64,000 nt of DNA, taken from positions 18,219,927 through 18,283,926 of the forward strand of contig CM036767.1 of NCBI GenBank assembly GCA_020796225.1, given 5' to 3'. A model generated the notes under the pieces. The model was given only the letters and a program-made list of their open reading frames with translations, did not search any database and was not told where the DNA came from. Shown in pieces: positions 43,001 to 54,348 of this stretch; the stretch's first letter is position 1; every line of letters starts with the position of its first letter. This DNA is from Arion vulgaris. Lineage: Eukaryota > Mollusca > Gastropoda > Stylommatophora > Arionidae. A program made the position numbers and the translations under genes.

Positions 43001-46000
43001 GCATGAATCAGATTTCAACATGAATAGAATTTATGGGGAGATCTGGTACATCGATCTGGGTGGTGATCATGAGAGAAGATATGCCCCAATATATAAAAAC
43101 AATGGATACCACTGCTATACAGCATAAGCATGATCTATTTCAGGTACGATGGTGTGAATCACAGGTCACATTATACTTAACTCTTTCCACGTCAATCGCT
43201 GCACACTGTGCCACAGCGTATTCCATTGAATGCCATTTGCAGTACACAGCACCATTCGAGTTGTTTCCCCTTATCCAAGTCTTTCAAGTTTTACTTCTAT
43301 TTACATTTCTACAACTTTTTAACCTTGTTATTCTAATAGATTGTCCAGTTTTCTTCAAATTAGTATATAATAAGATATATATATGTCTATTTGGTAACGA
43401 GTAGTTACGATTTTAAAAAAAATGTTTGTGTTTTACCTACCTTGAATTAACTGTGTACAACTGAGGAAATAACTGCGTATGGAAAAGTTAATGTTGTAGG
43501 GGTCAGTATAACCTGTACATTTTGTCTTCAATTTTCAGATGCTGCTAATGATGGCTATGTTCTTTTGGTTCCGTTTAATAAAGCTGCAGAGTCACTGACA
43601 AAATTATATAAAGGTATTTACAGTTATATTAAAAGCCCTCACATAATGTTACATATTAATATACTTGAGGGGTTGTATGTTGTAAAGTGAATGAACAAAC
43701 CGATAGTCTTGCAGGTATATCTGCTGTAGAAAGCGGATGAGCAATGAACCAGGCTGATATTCTGAATTTCCTTAAGGAGAGGGGCATGTAACGATCCAAG
43801 GAATGGGCGAATCTGCAGGTGGGTAGCTAGACAAGAGCACTATACTGAAAGCCAATGAAGAATTCTTTCTTTTCTCTAATCCTGTTTTGCCTCACATCAT
43901 CAAGATAAGAAGAGATTTCTAGAACTTGCTATTGTGTGCGTTTTATAAACAGTGTTTTTCACTACCACTGTTATCTCTACGATACACATTTTGCATGGAT
44001 AGCCTTTTGCTTTGTATGTAAAGAAGAATAGTAAACCAAAATAGAACTGATGTTAGTTGCCAGATTCGAGGGCGTACTGAGAAGATCAGATCACTTATGG
44101 ACTAATTGGTTTGAGTGCAATGATGATGATCCAACGTCTAATTGTAGTTCAGAGGTAGGGAACTGTCATATGTTAGCAGATGGTACAACATATTTCACAT
44201 AACATTATTGGCGGAGTTGAAAGCATAGAGAAACTGGAATTATTGCCATGAAAAATGTTGGGGATTGTGGCAAATAAATTTCAAAATTACAGGCGCATTG
44301 AAAGTAATGCCTCCAAGTCCATAACTTTGTTAATATACATAATTTACAAATGAAACATACATTTTCAGAAAGCTTGAGATGTCCACTACACAATAGAGTC
44401 ATTATTTTTCATAGTCACCTCACGTTCCCACACATGCTAAGGTCGAACTAGTTGTTGCATCCAGTCGAAGAAAAAATCTTGCTATAGTTCTTAGAACACT
44501 GAGCAATGAACCAGGCTGATATTTTCTGCAATTTCACTGGAGAGGGGTGATGTACGATCCTGAAAAAGCGAATCTCAGTGGGGTAGCAGACAAGAGCAAA
44601 ACTACCCAATGAAAATATTCATATCTTTTCGCTCATCATCAAGGAGAGAGTTTTGATAACCATTTTCGTTTGACTGCCAGCTGTAATCCACAAAGAATTT
44701 TGGAAGCCTTGCTGCAATATGTCAATTCATGGATCGGGGAATGGAAAGCAGATAGTTGAAGAAATTAGAGAATAGTTAGACTATGTGTGTCTCTCTGCGA
44801 AAACACATACTTCGAACATGACAGCTTGTACACACCAGTAGCAAAGCGGCATGATTAGACGTCTTTTAGTGAAGAGATGACATTTTAGGGCACCACCTAG
44901 AGCGATTTGGCCTGTGATTTCCTGTTCAAAGTAATGAAATAATCCAGTGGGAAACAGATATGCTCTCTTACGAGGTGTGCGCAATGAGAAATGCCCTCTT
45001 AACATTGTAAAGAAAAATCAAAAGACGAGATTCGATCAGGGACAAACTAGAAGATCGACACTATGGTGTGGTTGAGTGAGGTGAAAGTGATCAACTCTAT
45101 TGTAGTCAGTGGAACTCAAAGCTTGAGAATGTACATGTTTCATGTAAATTATGGATTAACAAAGAAACTGGATTGAGAATGTTGGATTTGGCAATGATTT
45201 CGAATTAAGTGTATCACTTGATTGGTCGTTAAGTGGTTAAACCTTTCACTTCTTCCAACGTCATGGGTTCGAATCTGGACATCACCATTCTGTTCACGGT
45301 TGCATTTTTTTCACAGACCCTAGGATTGTTGCAGGAAGTACAGAGTTAATACTTTGTGCAATACTCTCAGCAGGTTGCACACCATTTTGGGGTAAACCCA
45401 GTGCATTGAAGTAAATCCTTCAGCTTTATTCATTTTTAGACTTTGATATTGCCTGTGTGTTGCCGGGGCTCGCAAGGGTAGCAAAGAATAGAAACACTGA
45501 GACCTACAAGGCATGTCATAAGAGGCGACTGAGGTAGGGGCCTAGGGAAGCTATTCTAGTAAATAAAAAACATAGCAGAAATCAGATGTGCTGGCCTACT
45601 TGTAGGTGCATAACTGTCAAAGCGTACAATCGCTCTTAAGCTTGGATCACAGTAGTTAAAAAGTGGTCGATATGGAGCGTTCGAAGGTGAAGAATACTGT
45701 GATATCTGTCTTCTCTTCTCTTCTAGAGACACGATATTACAACTATCATATACTAAAGCTGCTGACAAATTATATTAGGCTATAAATTAGACATGCAGAC
45801 GTCTGAATTCAATCAAAGCAGTTATATTGATCTGTACATAAAGGTGGATTAGATTAGGTATACAGATATTCCAATTTGATCAAAACAATTATAGTGATCT
45901 GAAAATAAATGCAGATAAAGGTGGATTGGATTAACACTGAATCCTTCCTGCCTTCCTCCTTCCTTTCGTTCGCTTGAAATATTGTCTATATATTAAATGT

Positions 46001-49000
46001 TGTCTCTTGTACAAACTTCACTGTCTTTTGTAGCTCACACAAAGGTGCGTGTAGTTTTCTGTCAAGTGTTGTTTCATTAGGCCAGTGAGTTTGCCTTAGT
46101 ATATAATATTCGAGTCAGTCTTGAAATATGTGCTCTGCAGTCTGATGTGCCTGTGCACATGTACACATGGCTGAATTGCCATTCTTGAATTTTGTATACA
46201 TGTGGCTGCGGAGTCGATTGTGTCCTGTTCTAAGTTAATAATAATAATAATTTCTCTCGTACGTTACATAGGGCCTGCAAGTAATTTCTCCATACCGCTC
46301 TATCCTGGGAACTCGCTCAATCTCCTCCATGGAACTGAGACCGATATTTCCTGCCTCTCTCAGCAAAGTTCGCTCAGGGTCTCCTTAGGTCGACCTCTTT
46401 TTCTTGAACCCTTTGCATCCCACTTCAATGCTTGCTTTGATATTCGTTGATCATTTCTCCTCAAGGTGTGTCCAACATATCTCCATCTTCTCTTTCTTAT
46501 AACAGTTGTCACTAGTGGTTGACCAGACATGTCTCTGATTTCATCACTTCTCCTGAATTCGTTCCATTTTATATTCATTATTTTTCGCAGACATCTATTT
46601 TCAAATGCATTCAACTTGCTTTCTATATCTTTAGTCATTTTCCAACTCTCGCTGGCATATGTTAGGATTGATACAACATTTGAATTGAAAATTCTAATTT
46701 AGTTTTAATACTATATAACTTGCAGTTCCATATTTTATTTAGACTTTTAAAAGCTGATGTTGCTTTGCCAATTCATATCATAATTTCTTTTTAACATTTC
46801 CTGTGCAATCAAAATTGCTACCCAAATAGGTGAACTGCTCTGTTATTTTTATCATTTTAGATTCCAGTGTGATATCTGCATTACTTGCCATAGGTGTCTT
46901 CATTATATTTGTTTTTCATAGCTTATCTGCAGTCCAACTTTTGATGCTATAGATGACAAGTTGTCTGTTTTTCTTTGCATATCTTGGTTGTTTCTACTTA
47001 ACACTGAATAAAAAACACATATATAACAAAATAGGAAGGATAAGTTTGAAAAGAGAGGCTTAGTAATGCAGGACTTACATGTAAGATTGCAGAGTATAAG
47101 TTTGAGGTGAGTATTAGGGATACGTTCTCTTTGGTGTACACTTACATATATGTAGTTAACTTAATACATATGTGGACACTAAAAGTGGTTAAAGGCACGG
47201 ATTGATTGGTGAAATAGTAAATCTTTGTTTAAAAAAATTCATTGGTTCGAACATAGAATGAGACATACCTCTGAGGTAGAAGGCATGGTGGAGACACTGA
47301 TAACAAGGAAAGTAAACCTTCACGCAAAAATCAGTCAGAGGCACCATAGCAGGTATCCTGACTACGCCTTAATTCATAGTTGTCGGATGCAAGAAGAAGC
47401 AGGATGAGATATTAGATGTGAAGAACAAAAAATCAGTCACATCTTTTATTTAAAAAAAAAATAAAGAAACTGAAGAATCCGTTTTCATATGTTGTGGAAT
47501 ATTGGGGAATACACTGCTAGACCTTCATTTTTCTTTGACAACGGGAACATGATGAGTGATGTGGTCAAAATGCAAGACATCTTTACTTCCCAATGTTTCT
47601 CTGGTAATAATTGAGGCTGGATCGACTTGAGAGCTATTAGGATAATATTAGTGACATACCCTTTACAGGACTTAGCCATCAGCAACAGTAAACCAGTCGT
47701 CGATTTTCTCAGCAGCACTTATACGTTCAGTATATGCCATTACTTTCTGAACAGTGAGGTCTATTTTTATCGTTCGTAAAAATTCAAGGGAACTAATTTG
47801 CTTCCAAACTTGCCCGTCGCAGAGTTTAAACCAGGAACGCTTGGGTTGTGATCGAGCTCACTACCGCTTAAGCTACGGATGCTCTGAGAGCTATTACGAT
47901 GTGAAAAAAACATACTTCTGTGAAATTTGATCCTGGGATCTCATACCTACAAAGCAATTGCTAGAACCACTATGCCATCAAGGCTCTGAATATATACTTT
48001 TATACACACAAAACATATTGTAAAAGTACCTCCATTACATAAGTTATACATTTAGCTTATAAATATTGTTATCATTTTCAGATAGTCTTAATAATGCTCG
48101 AGAGTGCCTGAGACTGGGAGTTCAGAGTGGGAGAAGCAGTCGTTCTAGAGATATTGCTGCTTGGATACGAAAGAAGCGAAAATGTATACGTAGAGATGAA
48201 CTATTGGCATATCTGTGTGGTAAAAGCCTGCCCTCCCACTCACACCATCACAGAAACAGACAGAATCGAAGTATAGAAAGACAGTTTCGCACATCTCATC
48301 AGACTGAAGTTATTGACTCTGGAGAGTATCCAGCAAAGGAGACATTTGCTTTGCAAGGTGAACAATAAAATAAGTTGAAGAAATAATTTGGTTGTGGTTT
48401 TGGTGCACTTTATTATTTTAAAAAAATGCCAGAGTGGTTACCAGGGCCCAAATTTGGGATGTAAAGAATAGAACCACTGTTTCCTGCCACACATGTTGCA
48501 AGAGGCGACTAAGGAAGTTTGGCTGAAATCGGATGCACATGTCCTAAACTTGTAGAAGTATGCGTTTAGGGGCCTACCAAACCAATGTGCAACGTATACA
48601 TGTTTTTGGCAAAGATCAAACATATCTCAAAGGGTGATTAAAATTGGTCGTAAAGAACGAACGCAAAAAGAGATATTTAAACAAAATTCCATTCTCTGAA
48701 ATCCTTGTATTGGAATTTTTTGAGCATGTGACTGAAAAGAACAAGCTTCAACAACATATTGACACCTTGAACCACAATTGTATAAATAATGACATGAAAA
48801 AGAATAACACTAAAACCGAAATAATGAATATAGGAAGAAATCATAATAAACTAAACATCCATGTTAATAGCACTACAATCAACTAAGTGCAAGAATTCAA
48901 ATACTTAGGAAGCATATTCACATTTGATGGGAGACTAGACAGAGAGATAAGAGGCTAGAAAAAAGCAAATACTGTAACATACCTGCTAGCCCCATTGTTA

Positions 49001-52000
49001 CGGCACCCAAACATCTCACTGACAGCTAAGTAACAGAGGAGTAACAGCATTTTCATGCCTACTATGTGCTACCACAGCCAAATATGGACAATGAGCAAAG
49101 CTGTTGCTTAAAAAATAACTACATTTCACTTGCAATGCCTATGAAAAGTTACCAACACCAGAAAAGAGTCACCAACATCAGCAGAAGAGTTGGGACAGAA
49201 CCTTGCTTAAATTACATTGAGAAACAAAGAATGAAATGCTTTGGCCACTAAATAAAATTCCAACCAAACTCCACTGTATACAGTCTTCTACAACAGAACA
49301 TCAGGAAAGGACCACAAAAAAACAATGAATAGATGGTAAAGCTGAATCATGTCAAAAAAACAAAAATATCTACGCTCATGCCCGTAGAGCAGCGCAAGAC
49401 AAAAACAGAAAACCGCAACACTGGGCAACGACCCAACAACACTGGGCAACGACCCGCTAACTGTGTATAAGAAGACTATTTTATTAGTTGAAGGCTTCTT
49501 AAAGTCTCTTTTTTTTTCACATCACCCACCACCAGACTGCATGCTGATTATTCTAAGCTCTAGACATGTGTCAAAATGTTCCAGACAAGAAGATCATCAC
49601 ATCTTTAGTTACTGCACCATTACAATTGGTGCCAGTCACCAGAAAGTTGCATTTATTATTTCTCAATCCCCAGGGCTAGTCAGTATCTTTCTTGTTTTTC
49701 TCCAGCCACAGAGTGTGCATACATATTGTCGAACAGGACAAACATTTGTATAGATGTGCTACTAGTAAGATTTTACAGAAAGAAAATCCAACTTTATAGT
49801 ACGCCATCTATTGAGTTCACAGAAGGAGGAACAAACAAAGATGTCAAGATAAGAATACAAAAAACAAGAGGAAACTTTATTGCATTGAGTAAGATATGGA
49901 AGTCAAAGGAGATCAAAACAAACACAAAGCTGAGAATCTTTCAATCAAATGTGAAGTCAATACTGTTCTATGGTTCAGAAACATGGAAGACAACAAAAGA
50001 AACCATAAGAAAACTGCAGACCTTGGTAAATGGATGTTTACGTAGAAAAGAGGGACTAAGATGGTATGATAAGATTAGAAACGAGGAACTCGGAGAAGAA
50101 CAAAGCAGATACCAGTGGAGAAAGAGCTCAGGAAGAGACGCTGGCAATGGATAGGACATACACTGAGAAGACCGACAGGAAGCATTGCAAGACAGGCACT
50201 GTTTTGGAACCCGAAGGAAAAGAGGAGTAGGGGAAGACCTAGACAGACCTGGAGAAGAGAGCTGGAGGCGGATTTTAAAAGGATAGGTAAAACATGGAAA
50301 GAATTGGAAGGGATGGCAAGAGAGAGGAAGAGCTGGAAGAATTTTGTTGAAGACCCGTGCTCCGTTGGGAGTAGAAAGGTGAAAATCTATTGAGTTGTAC
50401 AATAGCATGACACCAAATGAGAGCCGCTGAGAAGAGGTTATGAATGACTTAAGGCTGGTGGTCTGGGTTCAGCTCCCGCAATGTGCGTGGAATTTTCCCG
50501 ACCGCGACGGCTCTCAGGTCGACCCAGCCTCAACTGGGTACCAGACCTGCTCTGGGAAAGTAAAGGCGGCCGGCGTGATGCTGACCACATCACCCATCGT
50601 GTGCCGACGGTCAATGAAAATACAGGCCTAACACTGTATTGACCTATATACCACAGGTATGAAAGGGTTCCTAAAAAATAAAAATGACACCAAATCTGAT
50701 TAATCATAGAAGAGGCTATCATAATGGACTTATGCCCTGCTGTCTGTCCATGCTCTCTGTAAATATTCTACCGGTGACTAGGACTTTGGCTTAGATAATT
50801 CCCACAGCTTATTGTGCAATGTTGACTTCTCTGTATTTTGCACCATAGGAGAAACATAATTTGTCCAGTGTAGACCGCCCATGTGGTGCCATGGCCCGCA
50901 TGGGAAGCAAAGAATAGTACCACTGCAACCTACAAGGCATGTCGTAAGAGGCGACTGATGTAGGACCTAGGAAGCTATCCTAGTAAATTAAAAGCATCGC
51001 AGAAATCAGATGCGCTGGCCTACTTGTAGGCGCATAACTGGCACAATGTACAATCGCTCTTGTGCTCGGATCACATACAAATCACACAGAGTGGTTAACA
51101 AGTGGTTGATTTGGAGCATTTGAAGAAGTCTAGTGTAGTTATTTGCGGGGATCTCTATATCCAAATGGTTCAGACGTCTGCATTTTGCTCTGAAGGTTGG
51201 AGGTTTGAATCCAGACAGAGTCACATGTGCAATTTTTTCATCATATTCCTAGTATTGTTGCTAGAACTATGAAGTTCATGCTTTGTGCAACACCTTTGGC
51301 AGATGACGTGCCATTTATGTTTACATACGTTATGTTGAGTTTATGAGCTAAATGTCTAATTTATGAGGTGCTTATATATTCAATTTGCCTGTCTCATAGC
51401 GTGTTCGTAGGCTGGACTACGGGTGACTATCTCTGTGTGCGGGTTCAATTCATGGGATGGCGAGCCACAGATTCTCCAGATTTACGTGTTCGACACCGAA
51501 ATTACGATGTCCATGGCACCGAGTCGGAAGAGCTGAAAAGCTCAAGTGCTTCTGGATCGGAAAAAAAAAATATATTCAATTTACTGTATTAAAAATGTTA
51601 AAAATATTTGGTGATGTGAAGCTGGGGTAATGGGAGATATATAAAATTCTCCACTTTTTATGGAAGTCTGTGGCGTGAAGGTTCTCACCTCTCGCTTCAA
51701 ATTTACTCGGTTCACTCCCTGCATGGATCGAACAGGACACATGGATCGAACAGGATATTTTCCAGACATACCTGGTTCCGATGTAGGTGAGGTGGAGTTC
51801 CTAGAGACGGACGATAAAACATAGTTCCTATATTTACATTGAGCACGTAAAAGGAAAATTGAAAGTTGAAAATCAGCAAGAGTAATCTGCAAAGTCCTCC
51901 CGAGCAATATCCATTAAAGATATTAAAATAAAATTCAGACACAAATTTTAGCCATCTTCAAAATTACATTGTGGAACCTTGCCGATGTTAGAGTTGTGTG

Positions 52001-52650
52001 TACTGCCACTAAAACCTACCTGTACAAGAAAGAGATCGGAACACCCATGGTTATTCACCGAAGTGCAATGATGATGGTTCTATCAACCAATAAGTCAATC
52101 TTCTTCTTCAATGATCCAGCTGCACTTGAGCTCTTACCCTTCGGCCCAATGCTATGTAGTGGTATCTGCATGTGTTTGTAAGTTTTTCTTTTGTTCCGTA
52201 TAATGTCTTCCATTTATTTGGCCTTAGAGGAAGGAGAATCTTCATGACATCATCTAGTGCTTGGCAGCTGAAGAGGTGGTGGTGAACGATTTCAATAAGT
52301 CAATCAATGAATGTCAAATTCAGTCCAAGTTTATTGTTTGTTTGTTTATTACGTAAAGTTAATGCAGTTTATTTGTATAAGTACCTTGTATTCTCATACT
52401 GATGCATTCATGTGAATTTGTGTATTTGTCAGGTCTAAATGGTGCAATGTCTAACATCAGTATGGGGTACAGTCGACCCAGCACTACTACTGCTAGCACA
52501 ATGAATTCTTTCTCAAGACCTCCGGTGGTTGATTATTTATACCACGATGAACGAGCATGGAGCTCAGAAAATAGAAAACGACGAAATTCCTCATCTGCTA
52601 CAGATGTTACCATGGATTCTCCATCTCGGAAGAGGGGAAAATTTCTGTGA
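39829..52650 (+). CDS. HAPSTR1: HAPSTR1 (C16orf72/TAPR1) orthologue, complete, four exons
   Basis: Orthologue of the HUWE1-associated nuclear stress-response protein (TAPR1-like/DUF4588 family; human 275 aa). In human cells it works with the ubiquitin ligase HUWE1 and tempers p53 and stress signalling. Exons 39829-40030, 43539-43613, 48082-48357 and 52433-52650 join in phase to 771 nt, 256 residues plus TGA. Motifs: APEHWF.NFEDECL at residues 12-25, QLWLGFQHTSTAIAQLY at 48-64, an echo repeat LLVPFNKAAESLTKLY (about 75-91), the basic helix AAWIRKKRKCIRRDELLAYL then CGK (about 117-140), GLNGAMSNISM (about 185), and a basic C-terminus SRKRGKFL resembling the human nuclear-localisation end. Introns are 3.5, 4.5 and 4.1 kb. 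It is head to head with USP7. No missing exon or frameshift was seen. Confidence 0.95.
40456..40640 (-). mobile_element. Diverged SINE-A fragment
   Basis: Reverse-oriented 3' part: tttgttcgctttcgttctat, caagaacgtgtgtacagtgt and cgattttcggccaa. Located in HAPSTR1 intron 1. Confidence 0.7.
40640..42480 (+). other. HAPSTR1 intron 1, no recognised feature
   Basis: AT-rich unique-looking sequence without a coding motif or a repeat shared elsewhere in the window, except for the SINEs listed on either side. Short ORFs in it have no recognisable similarity. Confidence 0.5.
42487..42675 (+). mobile_element. tRNA-derived SINE family C
   Basis: tRNA-like head: cgtgttcgtagctcgttgga (A-box-like) and gtcgggttcaattcacggga (B-box-like). 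The body holds gttacgatgtccatggcacc, with a poly(A) tail at 42665. No complete cloverleaf, so not a tRNA gene. Confidence 0.8.
42745..42990 (+). mobile_element. Composite SINE: family A head with family D tail
   Basis: Head cacccgagtggttaccgggc and core gtcgtaagaggcgctaagg as in family A. It is followed not by the A tail but by gcgaaccgagtaaacgctgg and ccagagctccaaatggtgct, the body of family D. Confidence 0.8.
43539..43613 (+). CDS. HAPSTR1: HAPSTR1 coding exon 2
   Basis: A 75-nt exon: DAANDGYVLLVPFNKAAESL then TKLYK, after acceptor attttcag and before donor GTATTT. It is homologous to human LWVPFQNAATAVTNLYKES and repeats the theme FQ..ATA..QLY of exon 1. It is too short to be found as an ORF. 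Confidence 0.95.
43860..43985 (-). pseudogene. RTE-like LINE tail, reversed
   Basis: ctctaatcctgttttgcctc and agagatttctagaacttgct are the reverse of the 12.1/62.6-kb tail. HAPSTR1 intron 2. Confidence 0.6.
44284..44482 (-). mobile_element. Truncated copy of the same mariner
   Basis: About 200 bp in HAPSTR1 intron 2 matching the left end of the 24.8-kb mariner: ggcgcattgaaagtaatgcc and the following TIR, then the end of the transposase frame with small deletions. The outer CGAGG bases and the right half are missing. Confidence 0.85.
45225..45430 (+). mobile_element. SINE family G copy
   Basis: Head with cgtcatgggttcgaatctgg (B-box), middle gaccctaggattgttgcagg, end gtgcattgaagtaaatcctt. HAPSTR1 intron 2, followed at once by a SINE-B. 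Confidence 0.8.
45447..45690 (+). mobile_element. SINE-B copy
   Basis: Head gcctgtgtgttgccggggct, core tgtcataagaggcgactgag, tail gcgttcgaaggtgaagaa. HAPSTR1 intron 2, directly after a family-G SINE. Confidence 0.9.
45990..46235 (-). pseudogene. LINE C-terminal fragment
   Basis: Reverse copy of the 24.6/26.2-kb domain: gtttcattaggccagtgagt, atgtgctctgcagtctgatg, catgtggctgcggagtcgat. HAPSTR1 intron 2. Confidence 0.72.
46250..46990 (-). pseudogene. RTE-c LINE, longest copy
   Basis: Minus frames: KTDNLSSIASKVGLQISY, EQFTYLGSNFDCTGNVKK, NAFENRCLRKIMNIKWNEF, RRWRYVGHTLRRNDQRISKQ and GSRKRGRPKETL. 3' terminus at 46250 with (TAA)n. HAPSTR1 intron 2, antisense. Confidence 0.85.
47660..47890 (-). 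mobile_element. tRNA-like SINE family J
   Basis: Reverse copy whose head complement is gagctcactaccgcttaagc and ggaacgcttgggttgtgatc, with gtcgattttctcagcagcac at the 3' side. HAPSTR1 intron 2. Confidence 0.75.
48082..48357 (+). CDS. HAPSTR1: HAPSTR1 coding exon 3
   Basis: A 276-nt exon. It contains SRDIAAWIRKKRKCIRRDEL then LAYLCGK, the best conserved basic helix of the family. A Ser/His/Arg-rich segment SHSHHHRNRQNR (about residues 142-153) has no clear human counterpart. Acceptor attttcag, donor GTGAAC. Confidence 0.96.
48424..48670 (+). mobile_element. SINE-A copy in HAPSTR1 intron 3
   Basis: Starts gccagagtggttaccagggc 70 bases after the exon 3 donor and keeps the core and the 3' segment ending gaacgaacgcaaaaag. 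Its 3' end abuts a degenerate RTE fragment. Confidence 0.9.
48690..49460 (+). pseudogene. Degenerate RTE-like LINE
   Basis: Frames: EKNKLQQHIDTLNHNCINND, VQEFKYLGSIFTFDGRLDRE, CLNYIEKQRMKCFGH and AQDKNRKPQHWATT. Many stops. Parts recur at 37645-37800 and 38860-38945 on the minus strand. Confidence 0.75.
49790..50400 (+). pseudogene. RTE-b LINE 3' end
   Basis: Frames: KSILFYGSETWKTTKETIRK, RRWQWIGHTLRRPTGSIARQ, RSRGRPRQTWRRELEADFKR and RKSWKNFVEDPCSVGSRKV. One frameshift at about 50115. HAPSTR1 intron 3. Confidence 0.85.
50446..50645 (+). mobile_element. SINE family E copy, best preserved
   Basis: Contains gtctgggttcagctcccgca, ctcaactgggtaccagacct and catcgtgtgccgacggtcaa in order, with a single unexpanded tail unit. 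HAPSTR1 intron 3. Confidence 0.8.
50876..51129 (+). mobile_element. SINE-B copy
   Basis: Head cgcccatgtggtgccatggc, core tgtcgtaagaggcgactgat, tail gagcatttgaagaag. HAPSTR1 intron 3. Confidence 0.9.
51160..51330 (+). mobile_element. SINE family G copy
   Basis: Contains ggaggtttgaatccagacag, cctagtattgttgctagaac and ggcagatgacgtgccattta. HAPSTR1 intron 3, next to a SINE-B. Confidence 0.72.
51398..51572 (+). mobile_element. tRNA-derived SINE family C, second copy
   Basis: Same order as the 42.5-kb copy: gcgtgttcgtaggctggact, gtgcgggttcaattcatggg, tacgatgtccatggcaccga, poly(A) at 51561. Small deletions throughout. Confidence 0.8.
51663..51960 (+). mobile_element. SINE family F copy
   Basis: Forward copy: agtctgtggcgtgaaggttc head, a duplicated catggatcgaacaggac unit, tgtaggtgaggtggagttcc, and a 3' end cagccatcttcaaaattaca-like. 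Confidence 0.75.
52095..52295 (-). pseudogene. LINE C-terminal fragment, third type, second copy
   Basis: cttcttcttcaatgatccag, atgctatgtagtggtatctg and agaggtggtggtgaacgatt match 26322-26510 base for base with few changes. Just before HAPSTR1 exon 4. Confidence 0.75.
52433..52650 (+). CDS. HAPSTR1: HAPSTR1 coding exon 4 and stop
   Basis: Acceptor atttgtcag. Codes GLNGAMSNISMGYSRPS (human GLSGAMASIS), a Ser/Thr-rich stretch, then DVTMDSPSRKRGKFL and TGA. Human ends DSPTHKRNKML, so the terminal basic motif is conserved. Confidence 0.95.
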
Positions 52651-53024
52651 AGATTTCCACAAAGTTTTGTGTTTACTAGAACCATTTAACTTCTTGTTTA
52701 ATGTTTGCACTGACATTCTTCTTCTTCTCTTCCACCATTTACTTCTTTATAGAAGTGTTGTGGGGAAATGTAGTGATCTTGTGTGTGCTTGTTCCAATGC
52801 ACTTTGTAAGCTGTTATTCATTTTCTAAAGGCTGTCCTTGATGCCATCACTCTTATCTTTTGCCTGGTCTTCCTCTTGCTCTGTACTCATTATACTTTTT
52901 CTGTTGGCTTTCTGTGTAATAGCATTCTGCAGTGCCAAACCTTTAATTTGTTATCTTCATGATTATATTAGTTTATCCAGTTTCCATAAGTTCTTAATTT
53001 CCCAATTACTTGACATTAAGTAAC

Positions 53025-53830
53025 AGGTTATAAACTAAACTTTGAATATGTATGTTCACAAAAATGTTCTCTGTCTATTTTGTTATTTCTTGTAATAGAA
53101 ACTAAACTTTAAATATTTATATTCATAAAAACGTTCTCTATCTATTCCTGTTATTTCTTGTAATAGTAAAACTAAACTTTGAATATGTATGTTCACATAA
53201 CATTCTTTATTATTCTCAAATGTTCTTCTCTGTTCTTTCTTGTAACAGGAAACTAAACTTTGAATATGTATGTTCACAAAAATATTCTTATCTATCTTGT
53301 TCTTTCTTGTAACAGGAACACTAAACTTTGTATAAGTATGTTCACAAAAAGCTTATCCTTCCCAGTGTCGGCTCGTGATAATTTTTGTTGATAGGGTCAA
53401 AGAAAAAGTTTCTGAAAAATCTTGGTTTTGGGTTAGCTTATATTTTAATATTTACTATTATTTGTCTATTCCGGGAAGTTATCTCCCTTTTATTAGAATG
53501 ATTTAGCATATAACTAAGGTACAAAACTGAACTCACCAAGTGACAGAGTTACTTATGAAAGAGTTTAGCACATTGTTGTACACAGATGTATATTGATGGA
53601 ATGGGAGATTACCTTAAACTAATCTTTGATGGTTAGTTAATTATTTATATTATTTTCTATATATTACACATTATTTTTGGTGGGACCCTGCCCCACTGGC
53701 CCTTAATGACGAGCCGCCACTGATCCTTTCCTCTTCTTTCTTGTAATAGGAAAGCTAAACTTTGAATATTATCTTCACAAAAACGTTCTCTATCTTTCCT
53801 ATTCTTTCTTGGTCGTGGACTCCAAATTGG
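53025..53830 (+). repeat. About 70-bp tandem repeat downstream of HAPSTR1, split by a MITE
   Basis: Units aaactaaactttgaatatgt, atgttcacaaaaacgttctc and tgttatttcttgtaatag. Four to five units before 53350 and one after 53730. The hAT-like MITE lies between. Confidence 0.9.
53363..53722. mobile_element. hAT-like MITE, 360 bp, 8-bp target duplication
   Basis: Ends are inverted: CAGTGTCGGCTCGTGATAA on the left and the complement of CAGTGGCGGCTCGTCATTAA on the right, a hAT-type terminus. Flanks atccttcc (53355-53362) and atcctttc (53723-53730) form an 8-bp target duplication with one mismatch. There is no coding capacity. It splits a unit of the about 70-bp tandem array downstream of HAPSTR1. 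Confidence 0.85.
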
Positions 53831-54149
53831 TAGTAGAATTCTTCGAAAACTATCAATATCTCATCAAAATTGATTAAATTTAACTCTCTATGATCTGAAA
53901 TGATCAGAAATGCAGTAATTTGTAATTGTTACGATTGAAGTTACATCCAAGTTTCCATGACATGCCTACTTGTTTGGTATCTGTATTGGCAACAGAAGAA
54001 TAGTTTATAAGAATATTTAAACATTTCATTCTCGATGGTCACATTTTAACATGTGCTTTCACTCAAGTTTCATTGTTCTATATTGAGTCGTCGATTTTTA
54101 GCTATTTTTTAAAGCTATACCTTTTATTAAACATTGTTGTTCAAGTCAA

Positions 54150-54155
54150 ATAAAC
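54150..54155 (+). promoter_or_regulatory. HAPSTR1: Possible HAPSTR1 poly(A) signal AATAAA
   Basis: First AATAAA seen downstream of the HAPSTR1 stop, implying a 3' UTR of about 1.5 kb. That UTR would include a tandem array and a MITE, which makes the assignment tentative. A variant ATTAAA lies just upstream at about 54127. Confidence 0.25.
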
Positions 54156-54348
54156 CATGTTGAATGAACTTAGTAGTGATTAATCTACATTATTTACTCA
54201 TTCTGATAATGAAAATGATTAAATGTAACATCAAAACATACAGTTCTTGAAATGTTTTCATTTTTATTACACAAATAACTTTGTTATTGTGTCATTATGA
54301 TGTTGGATGTTTTGAGAATTATTATATTTAATAAGATAAATTATCATC

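Larger units (their letters stand above)
43735..44640 (+). repeat. Low-copy direct repeat in HAPSTR1 intron 2
   Basis: gagcaatgaaccaggctgat starts a roughly 120-base segment at 43740 that recurs at 44501 with about 80% similarity by eye. The mariner fragment and a LINE scrap lie between. Confidence 0.75.
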
